A stretch of 64,000 nucleotides of DNA from Plasmodium brasilianum. Taxonomy: Eukaryota > Apicomplexa > Aconoidasida > Haemosporida > Plasmodiidae. Positions 11,817 to 24,145 of the stretch are shown in pieces. A program made the position numbers and the translations under genes. The notes beneath the pieces were generated by a model. The model made no database searches, was not told the origin of the DNA, and saw only the letters and a program-made list of their open reading frames with translations. Each line of letters opens with the position of its first letter. Positions within the stretch are counted from its first letter, which is position 1. Where the stretch lies: the NCBI RefSeq assembly GCF_023973825.1, contig NC_090126.1, forward strand, positions 2,005,001 to 2,069,000, in the 5' to 3' direction.

Positions 11817-13162
11817 CCCCTACTTCTTCAAAACCAAGAGCCCTTAAAATGTCATCCGATCCATTAAAATGTAGTAGCTACAAGAACGAAATGAAACAAG
11901 AGTACATATGCAAAAAATATTACACAATTACATGTGAGCAAGTTTGAGCAATTATTCAAATATGCGTAAAAAGAAAATAAAAAATAAATGAAAAATAAAC
12001 AAAAAATAAATGAAAAATAAACAAAAAATAAATGAAAAATAAACAAAAAATAAATGAAAAATAAACAAAAAATTAATAAAATATAAAAGAAAAAATTAAT
12101 ATAAAATATAAGAAAAAATTAATAAAAAATTTAAGAAAAAATTAATAAAAAATTTAAGAAAAAATTAATAAAAAATGACTAAAAAAAAAATAATATATAA
12201 ATAAAAAAAAAATTAAAAAAAATACACGTGGGAAAGGCGAACAGGTTTGTAAATGTAAATATTTTTCTACCCCTCTTACCTTATTTATAAAAGTTTTATT
12301 GTCTTTTTTTAAAGATCTAAATTTTGCTCTGGAAGGATTTTCTATTATTCTAATAAAACAGAAAAAAAAAAAAAAAAAAAAAATGTTAACATACATGCTT
12401 GGATGTATATACACACACATTGTATTAACATGCACAAATATATGTATATACATAAACAATGTGAATTATATGCCTCCAATATTTCGTATTATAACACAGT
12501 TTTATTACTTATATTTATAAGTAATTCGATTTTTACTTTTGAAGAATGTGAACTAATACGTTCATTATTTCCTTCTTTTGATCATTCTGAATATTAAAAA
12601 AGAAAAAAAAAAGATAAATTTTAATGGAAAAATACGTTTTGAAACAATCTACATCATATACCACCTTTACATAAATATACAGTTAAAATATTTTTTTTCC
12701 CTTAAGCAGTTGTATAAGTTGTAAACAAATATGTTTAATATTAACATATAAAAATATAACAAAGATACAGCGCATCAACGCATAATTCATAAGTGTGTGC
12801 AAACTGTAAACATTTACTGGGATGTGGATATACACATAAATATATACACATATAAATATACACATATAAATATACACATATAAATATACACATATATATA
12901 TATACACATATATATATATACACATATATATATATACACATATATATATATATACACTGTACATATGGTTAAACTGTACGCAAGTAATACACAGTTTGGT
13001 AAAGTTATGTGGCATAAGCGTGCTGTGTATGTAATATGTATGAATCCATGTATGTATATACAAGCCTCTATACATTTTATTTTCTAATAATATAATTTCA
13101 TTTTTTTTTGTTACATTCAAATTGGTGAAAACATTGGATATGGCTTCTTTTAATGTTATCAT
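10606..13162 (-). CDS. PUB domain-ubiquitin-conjugating enzyme (UBE2W-type E2) fusion, seven exons (301 aa)
   Basis: Exons on the minus strand: 13115-13162, 12537-12586, 12280-12349, 11824-11877, 11639-11688, 11061-11437 and 10606-10862. All have GT-AG borders and consistent phase (906 nt). Residues about 1-95 form a PUB domain: KEAISNVFTNLN, KEIMNVLVHILQKIIENPSR, AKFRSLKKDNKTFINK, DDILRALGFEEHEEKWFFPV. In PNGase, HOIP and UBXD1 this fold binds the p97/VCP C-terminus. A 55-residue linker follows, then an E2 domain from about 155: SKRRLEKERIELL, KYPIESPEVVFIG, PPIHPHIYSNGHICLSIL, SIISMLSSCTKKRKP and C-terminal KWMFHDDKV. The active-site Cys is C240 in the HICLSIL motif. The HPHxYSNGHICLSIL block and the C-terminal xWxxHDD ending are typical of UBE2W, which ubiquitinates protein N-termini. 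The longest intron (12587-13114) holds a TA/CA microsatellite. The first exon junction is the least certain; the other six are well supported by family alignment. Confidence 0.8.
11985..12180. repeat. A-rich 21-bp and related repeats inside an intron of the PUB-E2 gene
   Basis: About four copies of a unit of the form aaataaatgaaaaataaacaa, then several copies of an aaaattaataaaaaatttaag unit. They fill intron 3 of the gene (11878-12279) and are non-coding. Confidence 0.7.
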
Positions 13163-13509
13163 TTTTTTAATTTTCGTACACTGTAGAATTTAAGAATTTT
13201 TTCTTTTTGAAAGAAATTCTTTCTTATATTTTTATTTCAGTTAATTTTTTGAAACCTTTGGTATCATTATAAAAGTTAATATAATTCTTTATGTAAATAT
13301 ACTTAAATAAATACAAGTACGCTCATTGTTTTCTTTTTTCTTTTTTTCTTTTAATGATATACTATGCAAAAGAAAAGAGAGCAATGTAGTAATAACTACT
13401 TGTAAGAGTATTTTTGAAAAGATCAAAAAAAAAAAAGAAAAAGAAAGAAATAAAAAACATGAAAATTCAATTTTTTTAATTTTTTGTATATATATTATGT
13501 ATGTATAAA

Positions 13510-13551
<42 letters not shown>

Positions 13552-14359
13552 TACATATATGTATATATATGTGTATATTGTTATAATTAAGCTCTATAAA
13601 ATTTCAACTTCATTCTTTTCTTTGTTATTTTTAAGTATTATTTTTTTATTTTTCATTTGTTTTAATTTTTATTGTACGGTTAAGTAAATTTTTTCTTTTA
13701 TCTTTTCCTTTTTTTTTTTTTTCCAAATTTGTCAACTAAATCAAAAGAGAATTGAAAATTATCAAGTTAAAAAAATTAAAACATTGAGAAAATATAATGA
13801 TGACGATGCTGTATAGTGTTGGACAGTATTCCAAATATAAAAAATGCAAAAAATTTTCTTTCATTAAACACTTAGCAGTAAATAAGTATTCATCTGAAAA
13901 AGTTTATTATACAAATATAGTATTAAGCATACATTATACAAAAATATATTTTATGAAAGAAGTAATAAGTATGTATAATTTTCAGTAAGCCCATTATTGT
14001 TAACGTGGGCGTATAATAATGTATATATATAATATAAATATACGTATATATTTGTATATATATATATATGTATAAATTTGCTAGAACGTGCGTATAATAT
14101 GAATTAAATGTTTATACTGAATTTAAAAGGGATAATGTGCGTACAAGAGAATATTTAAACGGTAAATAAATATAATTAAAATAGAAAAAATTAAATGAAA
14201 ACAAAATAAAAAGCATAAAAATGAGAAATTATCCTTTGCATACAAATGTGTTATGACGAAAAAAGCAATTAACGAACAACTCGCTGGTACATTTGAGTGT
14301 TTATTTATTTTTTGTTTATAAGTTTTTTATTTGTATAAATGTCCGTGAATTTTGTTCAT

Positions 14360-14560
14360 TCGTTCGTGTATTCATTTGTTCGTGTATTCATTTGATCGTT
14401 TGTTCATGTTCTTATGTTCATTTGTTCGTGTATTCATTTAATCGTTTGTTCATGTTCTTATGTTCATTTGTTCGTGTATTCATTTGATCGTTTGTTCATG
14501 TTCTTATGTTCATTTGTTCGTATGTTCGTTTGTTCGTTTGTTCGTTTGTATGTTTGCTTA
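14360..14560. repeat. About 54-bp higher-order repeat built from ttcgt/ttcattt elements
   Basis: A longer unit (ttcgtgtattcatttgatcg, then tttgttcatgttcttatg and ttcattt) recurs about three times and decays into a 4-bp-rich ttcg tail. It lies upstream of N-myristoyltransferase. Confidence 0.7.
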
Positions 14561-15340
14561 TTTATTTTTCCTTCTTTGTTTCACTACAAATGTTGAGTCT
14601 TTTCTATAGTAAATGTAACGTACATCCATCAATAAAAAATATAGCTGCTTGTATACAGAAATAATTGCAGGTCATAATGTAATTAAGGAATACACTAAAG
14701 AAAACAAACTTCAGTAAAATTCTTTCAAACCAGATAATTCTTTTTTTTCTTTATATATATATATATACATCATATAAATAAAGGGTGTATTTCTCAGTAT
14801 TCTTAAAATATTAGCAGTATTTCCATTTATTTAACAACTAAAAAACAAAAAAAATTTCATTTAAAAAATATTAAGAGCAAGTAAAAAAAAAAAATAGACT
14901 CACTTAAAATAATATAGGTCTCCATTAACATAAAATTATAAGATAAAATACTGTTGTTAAGCAGTAGAATTAAATGCACTTCATCAAATAAGAAATATGG
15001 TTTAATAATATTTTTATTTTGGAAACGTTTGAAGGAATAAAATATAGCTTCTTTTTTCTTTTCTTTTTCTTTTCTTTTTTTTTTTCTTTTTTTTTTTTTT
15101 TAATGCGCCTTTTTTATAAGAAATTAAATTTTTGTTTGCCTTCGATTCGTTTTACATAAGGTGCTATTCTATGTACACTTAATACTTTTTAATTTAAGGA
15201 GAGTTTAAAAAAAACAGTAAAATTAAAAACTTAAGTGTAGAAAACAATTATGCAAATTAGGTACTTCTTCACGTATAATATAGTACATTTCTGCATAACC
15301 TAGCCAATATAAAAGAAAAAAAAAATTTTTATTAAGTTGA

Positions 15341-15460
15341 ACTGAATTGGACTGAATTGTACTGAATTGGATTGAATTGGATTGAATTGGATTGAATTGG
15401 ATTGAATTGGATTGAATTGGATTGAATTGGATTGAATTGGATTGAATTGGATTGAATTGG
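15341..15460. repeat. 10-bp tandem repeat (attgaattgg), 12 copies
   Basis: Nine exact copies (15371-15460) are preceded by three copies reading actgaattgg or actgaattgt. The phase is exactly 10 bp. Confidence 0.9.
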
Positions 15461-15540
15461 ACTAAAATAAATTGAAATAAATTGAATTAGCTTAAATTTG
15501 ATTGATTTATATTAAATTAAATTAAGTTGAATTATATTGC

Positions 15541-15669
15541 ATTAAAATGAAGTAAATTGAATTAAATTGAAGTTAATTGAATTAAATTGAAGTAAATTGA
15601 AGTAAATTGAAGTAAATTGAAGTAAATTGAATTAAATTGAATTAAATTGAAGTAAATTGAAGTAAATTT
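15541..15669. repeat. 10-bp tandem repeat (agtaaattga / attaaattga), about 13 copies
   Basis: A second array 80 bp after the previous one, with the related core aattga and again an exact 10-bp period. The two arrays keep the same register, which suggests a common origin. Confidence 0.85.
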
Positions 15670-16095
15670 GAATTGTATTGTATTGTACACCTTAACTGCC
15701 TTATTTGGGCAGTTCTAATTAATTGAATGCTCATAAAAATATATATACGTCCATATATATGTAAAAATTTATAAATATATATAAGTTAATTAAGATTAAA
15801 AACTTGCCTAACTAATTTTAGTTACGCCTTTAGGTTATCCATACTAGCTAATCTTTTTTAAATTAGCATATATATATATATATATATATATACATACTTG
15901 CATATCTACTTGCAAATATAAAAACATACATGTAAACATACAAACATACATACATAGATATATGTATTTATATGTATATACATATATACATATGTATATG
16001 CATAGTACATAAATGCTGCCAGGAATTTTCGAAGCCTAAAGATTACTGTTTACAAAAAAAAAAAAAAAAAAGTCAGCCGTACGTATAATTAAACA

Positions 16096-16233
16096 ATGAA
16101 CGATGATAATGTAAAAAAAAAAAAGGAGAGAAATATGCCATAAAATGACTACATAGTGAAATAACCTTTTGAAAAATGAAATAAATATATATTATTGAAT
16201 CATGCACTTGAACATTTGCAAATTTATATATAC

Positions 16234-16268
<35 letters not shown>

Positions 16269-18114
16269 TGTACGAATGTTTCATATACATATACTTAAGT
16301 TTTTGCATATGTATGTACTTGCGTATGTACGAGTAGCTACCTATATGAATAGACTCACATGCGTGCATTGCTTTTTTTTTTCCCAAAAATTAGAAAGAAT
16401 TTGCTGGAAGAGATATATATCAATTGATCAAGAATGCAAAAGATAAAATAAAAATCGACTACAAGTTTTGGTGCACCCAACCTGTTCCCAAAATAAATGA
16501 AGAGTTTAACGAATCCGTAAAAACATGAAAACTACAAGAACATTTTTGCAAATGAAAATGTTGCCATATATATGAACGTGCATATGTACGTGCATATGTA
16601 CGTGGGTGTGCACGTGGGAGTGTACGTGAGTATATATTTGTGCGCATGTATGTGGGTATGTATTTGCTCGTGTGCATGGTTATACATATGTGAAAGAATG
16701 TATTTATGTTTCACATGCACAGGATAGGAAACCAGCGGACATATTTTTGATGCGCGACTTTTTCAGGTTAATGAGCCATTCGTAAATAGTAAGGTGGAAG
16801 ATGTTCGAAAAGTAAGATATAATTTTTTTTCTGCAAAAATTTCAGCACTTGTAAATATGTACCCATAACAATAACATTGTATATGTGTGTGTATGTGTAA
16901 GGGTATTCATATGGGCATGCACATGGGTACGTATATTGGTGCGCTAATATATATTTGTGCATGTGCTTGTATATATATGTGTACATTCATTTCCCTTTAT
17001 TTGTGTACCCCCATGCACATACATGCTCGAATGGTTCCCCCCTTATTTTTAACATGTGTACTTGTAGGAAGAGTACAAGTTACCTACGGGGTACTCATGG
17101 TATGTGTGTGATGTAAAGAATGAAAAAGACCGTAGTGATATTTATACATTATTAACTGATAATTATGTAGAAGATGATGATAATGTGTTTAGATTTAATT
17201 ATTCTTCTGAATTTTTATTATGGGCTTTAACATCGCCTAACTATTTAAAAACTTGGCATATAGGAGTAAAATATGATGGCACAAATAAATTAATAGGTTT
17301 TATAAGTGCAATTCCAACAGATATATGTATTAACTCAAAAATTGTAAAAATGGCTGAAGTGAATTTTTTATGTGTTCATAAAAGTTTAAGGTCGAAAAGA
17401 TTAGCACCAGTTTTAATTAAAGAAATAACAAGAAGAATTAATTTAGAAAATATTTGGCAAGCTATTTATACGGCAGGTGTTTATTTACCTAAGCCTATAA
17501 GTGATGCTAGATATTATCATAGATCAATAAATGTAAAAAAATTAATTGAAATAGGTTTTTCTTCTTTAAATCCTAGATTAACTATGAGTAGAGCTATCAA
17601 ATTATATAGGGTAGATGATATATTAAATTTAAAGAATATGAGATTAATGAAAAAAAAAGATGTTGAAGGATTACAGAAACTGTTAAGTAGTTATTTAGAA
17701 CAGTTTAATATATATGCAGTATTTACCAAAGAAGAAGTTGCTCATTGGTTTTTACCAATTGATAAGGTTATATATACATATGTTAATGAGGAAGGTGGAG
17801 AAATTAAAGATGTTATATCCTTTTATTCATTACCATCACAAGTGTTGGGAAATGAAAAATATAATATATTAAATGCTGCTTACTCTTTTTACAATATTAG
17901 TACTACAACTACATTTAAAAATTTAATGCAAGATGCAATCGTTTTAGCAAAAAAAAATAATTTTGATGTTTTTAATGCACTAGAAGTTATGCATAATAAA
18001 TCTGTATTTGAGGACTTGAAATTTGGAGAAGGGGATGGTACTTTAAAATATTATCTCTACAACTGGAAATGTGCGGCTTTTAGTCCCTCCAACGTTGGCA
18101 TTGTTCTGCTGTGA
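16096..18114 (+). CDS. NMT: Glycylpeptide N-tetradecanoyltransferase (N-myristoyltransferase), four exons (409 aa)
   Basis: It transfers myristate from myristoyl-CoA to the N-terminal Gly of cytosolic proteins, and is an essential enzyme and drug target in malaria parasites. Exons: 16096-16110 (MNDDN), 16394-16516, 16767-16811 and 17068-18114, all phase 0 with GT-AG borders. The product is 409 aa, against about 410 in P. falciparum. Family marks: YKFWCTQPVPKINEEF (the FWxTQPVP block), EVNFLCVHKSLRSKRLAPVL (acyl-CoA/oxyanion region), ITRRINLENIWQAIYTAGV, SARxYHRS-type ARYYHRSINVKKL, and the GEGDGTLKYYLYNW and VGIVLL C-terminus, whose terminal Leu carboxylate is the catalytic base in the family. 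The start was chosen because the five-residue first exon matches the known Plasmodium N-terminus. The introns contain TA/TG-rich microsatellites. Confidence 0.95.
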
Positions 18115-18882
18115 AAAGGGGCGGCAATAAAATAGTGCAAAGGGATTGTATCTTGTATATATATATATATATTGTCTTATAGGACGTTACACGTGAAACA
18201 TATTTATACCTATAAGAGATTTCATAAGTGAAAATTTTATAAACAAAAAATAAAAAATTCAATAAGTGCAAATTCCTACCGTAGTTGTTAGTTGTTCTCA
18301 TGGAAGGGCAAGCAGAATGGACAAGTCTGTGCTACCCTGCTTGAGAAATGTGCAAATACCCGGACCCATGCGTGTATGTGTTTTAATATGTATATATATA
18401 TATATATATATATGTTTGTATATATACGTGCGTACAATTGTGTACATTCGTACGCATGTATATGGATACAATAATGGGGGGATACCCATGTTCATTTGTT
18501 TGCAATATAATATCACAAGTTATTAAATATTATTTTTTTCTTAAAATTTTGAGGACTAATAAAACTTTTTTAGAAGTTTTGAATAACACCATAAAATTTT
18601 ATAACAAACGAAGTTTGAAAGGTGACAGGGGAAAAGAGAAAAAAAGAAAAGGAGATAAAACAAAACAAAGAGAAAAAAAATTAAAAATTAAAAATAATGA
18701 ATAAAAAATGCTTAATAAAAAATGCTAAAAAAAAATTGCTAAAAAAAAATGCAAAAAAAAAATGAAAAAAAAAAATACAAACTAAAAATTAAAAATCAAG
18801 AAATAAAAGTTAAAAATTAAAAATCAAGAAATAAAAGTTAAAAATTAAAAATTACGAATTAAAAATTTCTCTTTTCACAGTT
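18115..18882. other. Convergent intergenic region
   Basis: This lies between NMT (+) and the AAA ATPase (-). The 3' half (18690-18870) is a set of A-rich repeats, including about three copies of a 26-bp unit of the form aaaattaaaaatcaagaaataaaagtt. No gene was seen. Confidence 0.6.
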
Positions 18883-21800
18883 TTAATTTCTCCCTCTGGC
18901 GTAATTTTTATAGAAATTTAAAAGCTCGTCGCTGGTCTGAGGTTTAATTTTTTTCAAAACCTTCACAAAATGCCCTTTTCTTAAACCGACAATATTATTA
19001 CTATTATGATTATTATTTTTGATTGAAAAAAAATCTTCTTTCATGTGCTTTTCATTTTTATATTTTTTCAAGGTTTCTCTTAGTGCGCATATAGATGCCT
19101 CTCTACATATATTTACAATTTCCGCTCCACTATATTTCTTTGTTTTTTTAGCCAGAAAATGGCACAGTTGCAAGAAATTACTATCGTTCGCACATACATT
19201 ATTTATTTTACCTGTTCTTTTTGCATTATTATTTCGGCTCCTTTCTTTTTTGTTCTGCTCATCTCGTGCATTTTGGTTTACTACCCCTTCCGAATTATAC
19301 CCCAAACGGTAAGAGTATTTTCTTTCTTGACGTTTGAGCTGACTCATACTGTCCTCAAATTCTTTGTAGATTAGCTTTTCTTCAGCTTCTTCCTGTCTAG
19401 TAGGAATAAGATTGTAAGTATTAGTATTACATTCAAAATAATGTTTTTCATTGCTCATATTGTAATTGCTATTTCTTATTTTTTCCAAATTTTTTGACAC
19501 ACCGTGAGAGTTTAGTTGACCCCTGTTAATGTTTTCTGCTTGTTTTATAGCCTTCTGATTGGTAACAGTAGAGGCATGTATTTTTTCTTCAATTTTGTCG
19601 TTTTTTTCTTTTGCTTCTTCTGTTTCCTCTACTTCCTCTGCCGCTAACGTTACGCCCTCCTGACCCTGACCGATGATATTGTTAATTTTGTAAAATTTTA
19701 GAGTCTTTTTTAAGATGGACAACCTGGAGGTGTAATTAGGCAAAGGCACGTAAATAATTCTGTCGAATCTTCCTGGCCTTAACAGTGCAGGATCAATAAA
19801 ATCGGGCCTATTGGTAGCTGCTAAAATGATGACATCGACTCGATTGGATATACCATCAATTTCGTTTAATAACTGACAAAGAACTCTATTAGAAACAAAA
19901 TTCTGATTTACATTTCTACTTACTGCAATGGAATCAATTTCATCAAAAAAAATTACACAAGGATTATTTTCCCTAGCTTTTTTAAATATATTTCTAATTG
20001 CTTTTTCAGATTCTCCTACATATTTAGAAAATATTTCTGGACCTTTAACACTTATAAAATTCATATTTATTTCACTAGCTACTGCTTTAGCAAATAGAGT
20101 TTTTGAACATCCAGGGGGTCCATATAATAATATGCCCTTAGGACTTTGTATATTATATTTTTCATATATATTTTTATATTTTTTTGGGTATATTAAGCAC
20201 TCTTTAATACATCTCTTCACAAATTTATAACCTCCAATATCTTTTATTCTAGTTTTGGGAATATCCACATATAATTCCTTCATCCCTGAAGGTTTTACAT
20301 ACTTTAAACCTTTCACTAAATGTCTATATTTTAATAAAAAGCTCGGTTCTTTAGTCCATTTAGTAGATTTGGGCTTAAGGGGTGTTTCATAATTTATCTT
20401 GTCACAGATTCCTTCTTTCTTTGCAAATCCCCCATTAGGAGGTTCTTTTGATTCCACCTTTGCAGTTTCACCCATACCTTTTTGGTCCATCTTTGGGGCT
20501 TCATCTCGACCCCTTTCACCCACTTTTGTACCCTTAGATCCACTTTCCCTTTTTTCCATTATGCTTTCCTCTTTATCGGTGTTGCGCATTGGCTGAGTGT
20601 CCTGTGCCCTAACTGGAGACCACTTTACACACTTACTGAATATTTTACGAGAAATAACTTTGTTTTGCTTCAAATTTATGTACATGGAAATATTTATCAA
20701 GGCATTAATATCTGAGCAGGTGAAAGACTGACACATATCTGCTAAAAGTTTAATTTTTTTTGCACTAATATCATGATTAATTTTAGCTAACCTTTTTTTA
20801 AAAATGGATATTCTATCTTTTAAATTGGGTATATTTATTTCCATGTCTTTATCAAATCTTCCACTTCTTCTTAAGGCTAAATCGATTTTATTAATATAAT
20901 TCGTTGCTCCTATTAAAATAGTATATGCGTATTTTTTAATACCATCTATATTGTTAAGTAGTGTAGATGTATATAAATTAATATTTGTTTCTTCTCTTTT
21001 TTCACATAAAATTTCTATTTCATCAATAAAAATAATAGAGCATTTTTTTTCTTCCATATATCTTTTATAACACCTTAAAAATAATTCATTAATTTTTATT
21101 CCGCTATTATTAGTATCAATTAAATCAGTGCTTTTCAATATTTCCATTTCTGGCAATATTATATCATCATTAAAAGTCATATCTAGCATTTTTTTTTTCT
21201 CATTTTCATATTTTTGTACATCCTTCTGGTTCGGTATACCATGTTTTAAATTTCCCATATAATCCATTTTCTTTTTTAATTTTGCACCATTCAGTTTATT
21301 TCTTAGTAATGATAATTCTTCTTTAATTGCTAATGCAATAAATGTCTTTCCACATCCTGGGGGTCCATGTAATAATATTCCTCTGTTAAAATCGATGTTA
21401 TATTCGTCATAAATATTTTTATATATTAAAGGCAATAGTATGTAATAATATATATCCTCTTTAATTTTGCTATATCCTCCTATTTTGTTTAACCCCATCT
21501 TCTTTTTTAGGCAATTCGTCTCCCTTTTGCTCTTCTTCATATTTTTACACTCGTTGGAATGCGCTCCGTTGTTACTATACCTAGATGACCGTCCATCGGG
21601 TTGCAAGTCGAGCTTCCCATTGACATTCTCACTACCTTCGTTCGTATTTTTATTGTTCCCTTTTTTGACACCAGATTTACTAGCATCATTCCTATTTATT
21701 TCGGCAATGCTCAGTGTGTTACTTTCCACACCTCCTTCCTCATATGGTAGTATAACAATTTTTGTATTTTCACTTACGAAGGGTACATAAAAATTATGAT

Positions 21801-22460
21801 CTAACGAAATTTTGTTTAGGGAATTTTTTTTTTTTTTTTTTTTTCATTATGAACCGTCAGTTGTTCAACGGATAAGTATGTATGTACCCCTAATATCGAT
21901 ATTTTAAGAAAATTATGTGTAAATAAGCAAGTATTTAATAAAGAGAGATTTATATATTTTTCCATATTTTTATTTTTTATATTCATCCAAAAGGTTTGTA
22001 ACATGGTAGAATTTTCAGAATAATAAAATTCTTTTAAATATTCATATGACTCATTAAACATTTCCCTTACGTTTAATTTAATTTCTTTAATAGGTGTATA
22101 TAACCCTACTTTTTTTATATCTACATTAAGATTAACAGGTTTTCCATTTTTATTACTCCCTTTTTTAATTATATTAGGATGATCATAATATAAACTTTTT
22201 AACACATATCTATTCGTATATATACCATTATGTTCCAGTTTCCTCTTCATGTGTAGGTCGCCATAATTTTTAAAACAACAACAAACATATGAAGATTTTT
22301 CTTCATTCTGTTCGTTCCTACTATAGCATATTATTACAGCATTATCATCTTTGTTTAATTTACATACCTTTAGTAAATCATTAGAACAGTATACGTTAAA
22401 ATTGCTAGCTATATTTACCTCTTCTTCTTCCTCATCGTATAGGTAAAAATTTATATGCAT
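18883..22460 (-). CDS. AFG2: AFG2/Drg1/SPATA5-type tandem AAA ATPase, frame interrupted at a homopolymer
   Basis: In yeast and human this hexameric ATPase strips Rlp24 from pre-60S ribosomal particles; the same role here is inferred. First AAA module: Walker A GILLHGPPGCGKTF (about 21346-21375), Walker B SIIFIDEIEIL (about 21014-21046), then RRSGRFDKDMEI. Second module: Walker A GILLYGPPGCSKTLFAKA (about 20102-20137), then KGPEIFSKYVGESEKAIRNI, Walker B CVIFFDEID, and DPALLRPGRFDR. GPPGCSKT with KGPEIFxKYVGESE is diagnostic of the AFG2/SPATA5 group rather than CDC48. There are long low-complexity inserts between the modules and inside the second. The N-terminal domain (22460 to about 21845) ends in VEQLTVHNE, and the downstream frame opens with NSLNKISLDHNFYVPFVSEN. 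They are offset by one base across 21 consecutive T on the plus strand (21824-21844). Intact length would be near 1,190 aa. Confidence 0.85.
21824..21844 (-). other. Apparent one-base frameshift at a 21-base homopolymer in the AAA ATPase gene
   Basis: Upstream coding runs through the A run (minus strand) and stops at once (IP then TAA). The frame offset by one base is open from the other side of the run into the main ATPase frame. A run one base longer or two shorter would restore a single reading frame. No GT-AG pair with suitable phase and a pyrimidine-rich acceptor explains it as an intron. A consensus error at the homopolymer is the simplest reading. Confidence 0.7.
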
Positions 22461-24145
22461 TGTAATTGCCCATAGGATAGTATACCATATTTTTGTGTTG
22501 CTCTTAGCCGGGTTCTCCTTGCCTTTTCGTTGTTCCTCCAGCAGTAAGAGCAGTCATGTAGAGGGGCAAAAGAGAAATCGTGAGTTCGGCGACAAAAATA
22601 AGCGGCCTCTTCCTGTGAAATCTGCATATATATATACTCTTATATACATATACATATACATATATATATACATATATATATATATATACATATACATATA
22701 CATATATATATATATGTACATATGCCCATATATGCGCACACAATTTTTCAATTATCTGGTCATGACTTTGTTCAGCATATTTAAAGAATTACAAATATAT
22801 ACGAGAATTAATTAATTTATTTATTTTTGTTGACTCGTAACTCCAGTTATCTTTTTATAAGCGCGCAGTATTCATACACATACACATTCCTATGCGCATT
22901 ACATGCTATATGTGTATAAATGCCCGTAGTACATTAAAATACACCAGTAAACACTACAATAACTGTAAATACTAGGATAACTAAGAAAACCTCAAAACAA
23001 ATGTGGAAAAAAAATAAAGAAAGATAAGTAAATTTATATATATATATATATATATGTACGTATATATATATAAAGCAAATAAAATTTTAAATGTACCAAT
23101 TAAAAATAATGCCAATTTGAAAGGAAAACGGAATATTCTCGTGTTCTTAAAACAATTTGCTTATGATACTAGTTTGAGGGGCTCCGCACGAGCTTACATA
23201 AGAACATGTATTGTACATACGTATATTATGCATACTTATATGCACGTATGTAAATTTACATACATGTTGCTTAGTTACGTACAATCTCATGGCACAAAAT
23301 AAAATGAACGCGATTTACAAATACAATTTATCTATATATAAAATGTATAATAAATCGAATGTACACAAAAAACAGGCAAAAGTAGGAAAAAAATAAAATT
23401 ATTTTGTAAATTTAAATTATTGTTTTGTAATATTTAAGAATAATGTTCTGCACTATCAAAAATAGTGCAAAACATTATAAATATATTATACGTAAATCCC
23501 CCTCGACCGCTTTACCATTTTAATTCCATGAATTTACTGAAAAAATATGTGCCATAGCTATGCACTACTGACAAGGATAAGAAGAAAAAATTTCTACGGT
23601 AATTTTATGAACAGTTCAGAAAGTGTTGACAAATGGGACTTAACATACTTGTAGAGTAAAATACAGACATATATTATATTAAAACTTGTATACTTATTTA
23701 TATTAATACTTGTATATTTATTTATATTAATACATGTATATTTATTTATATGAATACGGGTATATTTATTTATATGAATACGGGTATATTTATTTATATG
23801 AATACGGGTATATTTATTTATATGAATACGGGTATATTTATTTATTTGAATACGGGTATATTTATTTATATGAATACGGGTATATTTATTTATATGAATA
23901 CGGGTATATTTATTTATATTAATACGGGTATATTTATTTATATTAATACGGGTATATTTATTTATATTAATACGGGTATATTTATTTATATTAATACGGG
24001 TATATTTATTTATATTAATACTTGTATATTTATTTATATTAATACTTGTATATATATATATATATATGTACATGTTTATGCGCGCGTAGGCACAGAGCCA
24101 CGACACGTAGCCGTTCGTGCATCCACACCCGCTACTGCAGCACGG
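22461..24145. other. Divergent intergenic region with minisatellite
   Basis: This is the shared upstream region of the AAA ATPase (-) and deoxyhypusine synthase (+). It contains TA/CATA tracts (22625-22720, 23037-23055) and the 24-bp minisatellite described separately. The last 60 bp before the synthase ATG are noticeably GC-richer than the rest. Confidence 0.55.
23695..24050. repeat. 24-bp minisatellite, about 15 copies, open and in frame with deoxyhypusine synthase
   Basis: The unit is tttatttatatgaatacggg plus tata, with a first variant block (aatacttg) and later copies with ttaatacgggt. As 24 is a multiple of 3, one frame encodes MNTGIFIY octapeptides that run without a stop into the synthase frame, and the minus strand is open too (KYTRININ). 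It is most likely non-coding upstream sequence. Confidence 0.85.

Larger units (their letters stand above)
13163..16095. other. Divergent intergenic region, about 2.9 kb
   Basis: This is the shared upstream region of the PUB-E2 gene (-) and N-myristoyltransferase (+). It contains (TA)n at 13515-13550, a ttcgtgtattcattt array and two 10-bp arrays listed separately, and poly-T near 15059-15102. No supported gene; the short reading frames at 13797-13988 and 14293-14596 look like composition effects. Confidence 0.55.

Noticed and set aside
18883..22460. CDC48/p97 instead of AFG2
   Set aside because: The second Walker A reads GPPGCSKT with KGPEIFSKYVGESE, typical of AFG2/SPATA5, and the C-terminal p97 tail (PUB-binding) is absent: the protein ends KNYARGRN.
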